From CAJPNN01 sp041844735 (lineage in GTDB: Bacteria; Bacillota; Clostridia; Peptostreptococcales; Anaerovoracaceae): a stretch of DNA of 9,549 nucleotides. Under the pieces are notes generated by a model that was not told where the DNA came from, did no database searches, and saw only the letters and a program-made list of their open reading frames with translations. Each line of letters begins with the position of its first letter. Positions within the stretch are counted from its first letter, which is position 1. Location of the stretch: assembly GCA_041844735.1 (NCBI GenBank), contig JBGZBP010000003.1:1-9549 (forward strand), given 5' to 3'. The translations under genes and the position numbers were made by a program. This document shows positions 7,601 to 9,549 of the stretch, piece by piece.

Positions 7601-8765
7601 AAATAATAACCTGACAAGTGTAGTTTTCGACATCCCTGCAAAGGGTGAAGTGACCGGAGCGGATGAGCCTTTTGAAAAGCTGGAAGAAGGAGTATTCATG
7701 GGGAATAATCTGACAGAAGTAAAGATTCCGGACACAGTAAAAGAGATTGCGAATAATGCTTTCAGCAAGAACGGAAGAGTAGTAAATCTTATTATTGATG
7801 GAAAAGAACCTGAAAATGCCGATTTTGCAGTAGCAGGTGATTTCGGCCATATGACAAACGGAGTAAAGATAAAGTTTGTTTATAAAAATACGGCAGGAAA
7901 GGAAATAGCACCCGGTGAAACCTTGGTGGGAGCAGGTCTCAAGGAGAGAACTGACGTAGATTTGAGTAAATACTTCAAGGCAGGCGAAAATGTAAAAATA
8001 CAGCCTAAGGCAATAAACGGTATTGAAAGCAAGACTTTAAATCTTCATTTAAAGACAGGTATCACCAATGAAGTGGAAGTTATATACGGTGACAATCCGG
8101 GGGCAGGCGGATCGTCTGCAGGGATAGCAGGTAGCATTGAAAAAACGGAAAAGAAGAAGGATAAGGATGAGGATATCAAGTCGGATGAAGACCTCGGGAA
8201 AAAATTCATCGATATACAAAATCACTGGGCTAAAGATTTTATATACCACACGTTGAAAAATAGATACTTTAATGGAACTGCATCGAATAAATTCAGTCCC
8301 GACAACCATATGAGCAGAGGGGGAGTTGTGACTGTACTGGGCAGAATGACGGGTGTCAAAGTAGATGAATTTAAAGACAGCGGACTTCGTGTTTTCAGTG
8401 ATATAGCAGGAAATACATACTATGCACCGTATGCACGCTGGGCATATCAATCAAAGATAGTAAAAGGCTTCGGCGACGGTACATTCCGTGCAGAAAGACA
8501 GATAACACGTCAGGAATTAGCGGTGATGTTGAATGCATTCATTGAGAATACGGGTATAGAATTTGCTGGTTACGACAAAAATAATAAAGCCTACAAGGAT
8601 TTCTATATGATAAAAAATTGGGCGAAATACAGTGTGGTCAAATTAACTGAAAACGGCATACTCAACGGTGATGCAAACGGCTATTTCAAACCTGTAAATT
8701 ATATAACAAGAGCTGAGTTTGCAACGATATTATTTAATATTGATAATAAACGAAAAAAATTTTAA
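1653..8765 (+). CDS. Giant SLH-anchored subtilisin-family (S8) serine protease, bacillopeptidase F-like, with BspA-type leucine-rich repeats
   Basis: Exported, wall-attached endopeptidase of 2370 residues. Signal peptide 1-25 (cleavage likely after SYA). An I9-type propeptide covers about 40-160. The S8 domain (about 177-500) has the full catalytic set: D209 (IIDTGV), H257 (NNHGTHVAG), oxyanion N359 (AAGN) and S437 (NGTSMATPH). The stretch APDIVNNSWGG and the propeptide style match Bacillus bacillopeptidase F, which is about 1,430 residues. After that come a beta domain (520-625), a jelly-roll (631-785), FnIII (791-879), a second jelly-roll (887-1063), two carboxypeptidase-regulatory-like modules (1095-1182, 1187-1265), a beta domain (1268-1432), LRR block I (1491-1625), a MucBP-like module (1655-1739), an Ig-like module (1741-1819), LRR block II (1849-2050), a second MucBP-like module (2071-2146), a K/D/E-rich linker and three SLH domains (2185-2364). 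Only three cysteines. Activity seems intact. Domain names beyond S8, LRR and SLH are pattern-based. Confidence 0.95.
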   Translation: MYKKYLSLILIVMMLISSLSVFSYADTETKEQGNHTDKFDKSLISAMDKEDRIDVIVHMAEKADLEEAKREALDKRFGETEIIERKAVIGALEETAKSSQADLLEFLDKEKQKGRVYSYESFFIINAVRVEADNAIIKELSKRDDIKKITLNKKIKQDKPIIPENKNIFAARGLSQEEQIEWNIKAIGADRVWKDFGVQGENVTVGIIDTGVYVGNPAIHEKWRGYDKITKTQKTKGNYVDYIEGKAFPDPTPANNHGTHVAGTILGEMTRNTGEKYNRIGVAPGAKFISARAFDDFGGRHDTILKCAEWMLKPGGKAEDAPDIVNNSWGGSNNIDPWFKDVINVWRKANIFPVFAAGNLTNFEIQQAGTITNPGSLKEAFAVGAVNSDNKIATFSKWGPSLFPDAKDRYKPEIVAPGVQIRSGLANGGFASWNGTSMATPHIAGVVALMKSASPNLKVDEIEKILKETALPLKDNMFKESPNMAYGYGLVSAYDAVAAVMGKGVGTVSGNVTTRGNDVKEPEISLEIEKTVFKGRDFKIKAHIKDDVSVVKAKAAYSNDAGQIWKEEDLELVEGDSKSGQYKAVIKADQINGSDLQLKIRVWDYGRKDSDAKETPAQNIPVKEGINPGKYRNDFEQEVDGWQFDGIWNWGKPVSHKEPEPKNGEKYVGTAVGEEKFPLRVNSFLTMPPIDISKHHDKKVLLKYDEFLGTDPATYCAIEIKTDGGDFTEIATRERGTEEKKWKEITYDLSKYVKSGNIMELRFKLQGPPKDEGPGWYIDNVQLTGETVNTIGKVNGIKLKNMSDGVRITWDESNDPIVTGYKIFRKIDGENEWKNLQHISDKEKTVFTDPIKNDGKYYYKIIAVDDYGNESDGEAVKINFEKLDNIFHSNLQEDNGGLKAEGSWQWGVPVKTSGNDPYSTVYYNEQGLFNKIKDADKVWGTILKGALQPREFAVLETQEIQIPDAMKNPVLEFESYNTIPFSSLSSNIHFKVEINTTGNTWTEIISPFIIMEEENKNKWNDVIADLNSYKGKTVKIRWVSDTLKVAKTDKYELGWYVDNIRIGEKVKNINMSADGNIAVPKTASLGESDDFTETLNSNKIVLFARGPAGIRSGFIPLKAKVTVKETGKKVISNPADGSYTFHHAETGDEMWTVIAEAYGYFTKEIKIDLKKGQTKNVDFELEPKGKGGIRGKIFDENGFAIENAYVRLLEDSNYPISKTDSKGEFAIDSVYEGEYKLRAFKKGYYGKTINVNVQTTKTTEPNITLEKHENGWKNELLNVDNGNYSKQYIHHRVADGPKGYAVRYRPDKKGGMVVSASIYVPESKSQNKMMDILVMGYDEDGRLVELGKEENHAMVPNQWNEIQLAGHNIKTDKSFYLIALQKVSGPDTVTVGIDNSDDAMKPGALNSYIYNGAFSKLSTTGINGALMMRCNMRFPENAESNPEDPNELDAESAGSTPIIAPDEEDAFIFEEGEYENSGVTGYIKGYKGHSKNIVIPTSIRGKTVKAIGADVFRDKNIKNVKLPQKVEIIGKNAFYNNYIESIELPESLKAIHEEAFSGNLIKEINVPDNVMEIGRGAFSKNVISKVTGMKNIRKIPERAFFLNGRIEMEIPEVREIADDAFGPKSESREYALLTTSEGNKYNLKSKDGAYIINPAKIIMNLYDVEVKKFIKEGIEIIGDDGTGKTPKDYLNVNPVSNYYTVDGRTVSIKAPRVKGYANLHVSKNVVLDSALKSIKFDYSDIELMLRGPIIEGDKEIVAIGAAGIQVEIVKNGDKIGIGKVDEDGYFDYAVSGLKTGDKIKFITRDDAGNEYTSQEYEVQPEPKNQGGSIENLFVIDKQGFLMRYLGKEKNLVIPSSINRRTIKKIAPLVFYNMGIETVDFSNNTGLDEIGNGAFARNKLQTISFPNGMLHYGKKSFEYNELKNVQLSPHAHLINERAFHANKIREIGIPGTVAHIRPGAFMDNLIESVILPKRLESVESYAFANNNLTSVVFDIPAKGEVTGADEPFEKLEEGVFMGNNLTEVKIPDTVKEIANNAFSKNGRVVNLIIDGKEPENADFAVAGDFGHMTNGVKIKFVYKNTAGKEIAPGETLVGAGLKERTDVDLSKYFKAGENVKIQPKAINGIESKTLNLHLKTGITNEVEVIYGDNPGAGGSSAGIAGSIEKTEKKKDKDEDIKSDEDLGKKFIDIQNHWAKDFIYHTLKNRYFNGTASNKFSPDNHMSRGGVVTVLGRMTGVKVDEFKDSGLRVFSDIAGNTYYAPYARWAYQSKIVKGFGDGTFRAERQITRQELAVMLNAFIENTGIEFAGYDKNNKAYKDFYMIKNWAKYSVVKLTENGILNGDANGYFKPVNYITRAEFATILFNIDNKRKKF
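1677..1719 (+). promoter_or_regulatory. Strong inverted repeat plus T-run inside the signal-peptide codons (possible attenuator or operator)
   Basis: TGATAGTGATGAT (1681-1693) is the exact reverse complement of ATCATCACTATCA (1700-1712), with a 6-nt loop GTTGAT. In RNA the stem extends outward to 1677/1716 by two A-U and two G-U pairs, giving 17 bp. It is followed directly by TTTT (1716-1719), then CTT, which resembles an intrinsic terminator. It starts 24 nt after the start codon's A and encodes the hydrophobic core of the signal peptide (LIVMMLISSLS). The structure is certain as sequence; a regulatory role is inference. The arms are A/T-rich (4 G+C in 13), so an efficient terminator is not assured. 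Confidence 0.45.
6123..6527 (+). repeat. BspA-type leucine-rich repeat block I (22-residue period)
   Basis: Residues 1491-1625 of the protease. The anchor phenylalanines in xAFxxN fall at 1512, 1534, 1556, 1578, 1600 and 1621, spaced 22, 22, 22, 22 and 21. The unit reads I-x-x-I-x-L-P-x-x-x-x-x-I-x-x-x-A-F-x-x-N-x, the LRR_5 (Treponema pallidum/BspA) pattern. This family mediates protein binding and adhesion in several oral and gut bacteria. The binding partner here is unknown. Confidence 0.9.
7197..7802 (+). repeat. BspA-type leucine-rich repeat block II (22-residue period with one 33-residue unit)
   Basis: Residues 1849-2050 of the protease. Anchor phenylalanines fall at 1870, 1894, 1916, 1938, 1960, 1982, 2015 and 2037, so the spacing is 24, 22, 22, 22, 22, 33 and 22. 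The block opens with the same cap style as block I (KNLVIPSSI versus KNIVIPTSI), which supports duplication of a whole LRR module. The 33-residue unit carries an 11-residue insertion around AKGEVTGADEPFE. Confidence 0.9.
8205..8744 (+). repeat. Three C-terminal SLH domains (cell-wall anchor)
   Basis: Residues about 2185-2234, 2248-2298 and 2314-2363. Each has the SLH layout: F-x-D-I at the start, an internal W/A helix, the G-x-F-x-P/A turn and a closing T/S-R-x-E-like motif. The closing motifs are MSRGG, ITRQE and ITRAE in order, so copies 2 and 3 are canonical and copy 1 has lost the acidic residue. SLH trimers usually bind pyruvylated secondary cell-wall polysaccharide. The wall partner in this organism is not visible here. 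Confidence 0.9.
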
Positions 8766-8772
8766 TAAAAGC
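8751..8772 (+). promoter_or_regulatory. Putative UP element of the rRNA promoter, overlapping the protease stop codon
   Basis: The stretch CGAAAAAAATTTTAATAAAA followed by GC lies immediately upstream of the -35 hexamer. It matches the full UP-element consensus (recalled as nnAAAWWTWTTTTnnAAAAnnn) with one or two mismatches and in the right register to within about 1 bp. UP elements bind the RNA polymerase alpha C-terminal domains and boost rRNA promoters. Its left half encodes the final Arg-Lys-Lys-Phe and stop of the protease. Confidence 0.65.
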
Positions 8773-8773
8773 G

Positions 8774-8802
8774 TTGACAAGCGATAAAACAGGTGTTAAG
8801 AT
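8774..8802 (+). promoter_or_regulatory. rRNA operon promoter (-35 TTGACA, -10 TAAGAT, 17-bp spacer)
   Basis: A perfect -35 (8774-8779) is followed, after exactly 17 bp, by TAAGAT (8797-8802), with a TGT extended -10 element at 8794-8796. Transcription should start near G8809, 7 nt past the -10. A G start would suit GTP-sensitive rRNA promoters as described in Bacillus subtilis (inference). The promoter begins 8 nt after the protease stop codon. Confidence 0.85.
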
Positions 8803-8808
8803 ATAAAA

Positions 8809-8841
8809 GTTCGCTAAGGGCGAACGGGTGCGAAAAGCACC
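8809..8841 (+). other. Tandem hairpins at the 5' end of the rRNA leader
   Basis: GTTCGC (8809-8814) pairs perfectly with GCGAAC (8820-8825) over a 5-nt loop. One base later GGTGC (8827-8831) pairs with GCACC (8837-8841) over a GAAAA loop. The first stem begins at the predicted +1, so the transcript would start sealed in a helix. No T-run follows either stem, so they are not intrinsic terminators. Confidence 0.6.
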
Positions 8842-8847
8842 GAAGAA

Positions 8848-8858
8848 CATTGATAACT
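8848..8858 (+). promoter_or_regulatory. boxA-like antitermination site
   Basis: CATTGATAACT matches 9 of 11 positions of the Bacillus rRNA boxA core CTTTGAAAACT and sits at the expected place, about 40 nt into the leader. boxA RNA recruits NusB and ribosomal protein S10 (NusE), protecting untranslated rRNA transcripts from premature termination. Confidence 0.65.
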
Positions 8859-8863
8859 ACATA

Positions 8864-8912
8864 GTGTAGAAGCTTAATCAAAAAGGCATTAGATTGCCAT
8901 GATTAAGTACAC
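8864..8912 (+). other. Nested leader hairpin 1
   Basis: Three stacked stems: GTGTA (8864-8868) with TACAC (8908-8912), then after a GAAG bulge CTTAATCA (8873-8880) with TGATTAAG (8900-8907), then after an AAAA/A internal loop GGCA (8885-8888) with TGCC (8895-8898), capped by TTAGAT. All 17 pairs are Watson-Crick. It follows boxA directly, and its function is not known to me. Confidence 0.65.
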
Positions 8913-8933
8913 AACCATAAAGGTAAGATGATG

Positions 8934-8987
8934 TTTTGGAAGTATTAAAACTAAGAGCAAAATAGGCTTTTAGGAAATATTTCAAAA
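8934..8987 (+). other. Nested leader hairpin 2
   Basis: Outer stem: 8934-8946 (one bulged G at 8942) with 8976-8987, 12 bp including one G-U. Inner stem: CTAAGAGC (8951-8958) with GCTTTTAG (8966-8973), 8 bp including one G-U, with a 7-nt loop. The internal loop is AAAA on the 5' side and GA on the 3' side. The layout resembles leader hairpin 1. Confidence 0.6.
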
Positions 8988-9089
8988 ACACCTTGTACAA
9001 TTCAAAAGAAACAGTAATTCGGAAGAAAAAGATTAAAGCGTCAGACGTTTTGAGAAAAGGAAAACGAATAAAGAGAAACGAATTAGAAG

Positions 9090-9105
9090 GTATTAGAGAT
9101 AATAC
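9090..9105 (+). other. GNRA-capped hairpin just upstream of the 16S gene
   Basis: GTATTA (9090-9095) pairs perfectly with TAATAC (9100-9105) across a GAGA tetraloop, ending about 15 nt before the 16S 5' end. It may be a processing or assembly element of the pre-16S. Alternatively, the 3' arm may belong to the long 16S processing stem whose partner is outside the window. Confidence 0.5.
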
Positions 9106-9120
9106 GTTTTAATAAAGATT

Positions 9121-9549
<429 letters not shown>

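Larger units (their letters stand above)
8809..9120 (+). other. Transcribed 5' leader of the rRNA operon (about 310 nt, no gene)
   Basis: This stretch between the predicted start site and the 16S 5' end holds no credible reading frame. It contains, in order, two short hairpins at the very 5' end, a boxA-like antitermination site, two long nested hairpins, an unstructured A-rich stretch (8991-9034), a short hairpin at 9035-9051, a purine-rich stretch with the direct repeat AAACGAAT (9062-9069 and 9076-9083), and a GAGA-capped hairpin 15 nt before the 16S. Part of its 3' end probably forms the pre-16S processing stem with sequence downstream of the 16S, outside this window. Confidence 0.75.

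Noticed and set aside
8809..8841. Leader hairpins as an intrinsic terminator for the protease gene
   Set aside because: Neither stem is followed by a run of T; the bases after 8841 are purine-rich and lead straight into boxA.
8993..9020. Second rRNA promoter inside the leader (TTGTAC, 16 bp, TAATTC)
   Set aside because: Both hexamers deviate from consensus and there is no extended -10 or UP-like tract. TTGTACAA is simply an 8-bp palindrome.

Overview
The window comes from a low-GC, Gram-positive-type anaerobe, most likely a member of the Clostridia. The partial 16S rRNA gene at the right edge has a clostridial look: a V1 loop longer than in E. coli and the GTGAGCGATGAAG ending typical of the group. 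Gene content agrees: a bacillopeptidase F-type subtilase, S-layer homology (SLH) domains, strong AGGAG ribosome binding and an A/T-rich rrn UP element. I would place it tentatively near Peptostreptococcales/Tissierellales. About 430 nt of 16S read by eye does not justify a genus.

Layout, all on the + strand: (1) positions 1-1601, the 3' part of a gene for a surface or secreted protein, with a FIVAR-like helical segment and five tandem Ig-like beta modules; (2) a 51-bp gap; (3) 1653-8765, one very large gene for a 2370-residue exported serine protease. Its order is signal peptide, I9-type propeptide, S8 catalytic domain, beta-sandwich/jelly-roll modules with an FnIII domain, two carboxypeptidase-regulatory-like modules, two BspA-type leucine-rich-repeat blocks each followed by a MucBP-like module, a charged linker and three SLH domains. 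(4) Only 8 nt after its stop codon comes a near-consensus rRNA promoter, whose UP element overlaps the last codons of the protease gene. (5) About 310 nt of highly structured rRNA leader with a boxA-like site follows, then (6) the first ~430 nt of a 16S rRNA gene, cut off by the window edge.

The two proteins look like cell-envelope machinery: one adhesin-like beta-repeat protein and one cell-wall-anchored protease with protein-binding repeats, plausibly used for host or community protein binding and degradation. The most interesting non-coding signals are a 13-bp perfect inverted repeat (17 bp with wobbles) followed by a T-run inside the signal-peptide codons of the protease gene; the overlap of the rrn UP element with the protease stop, with no room for a terminator; and a chain of strong hairpins in the rRNA leader, two of which share the same nested architecture. 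No mobile element, CRISPR array or tRNA was seen. Minus-strand open frames are shadows of the two large genes.
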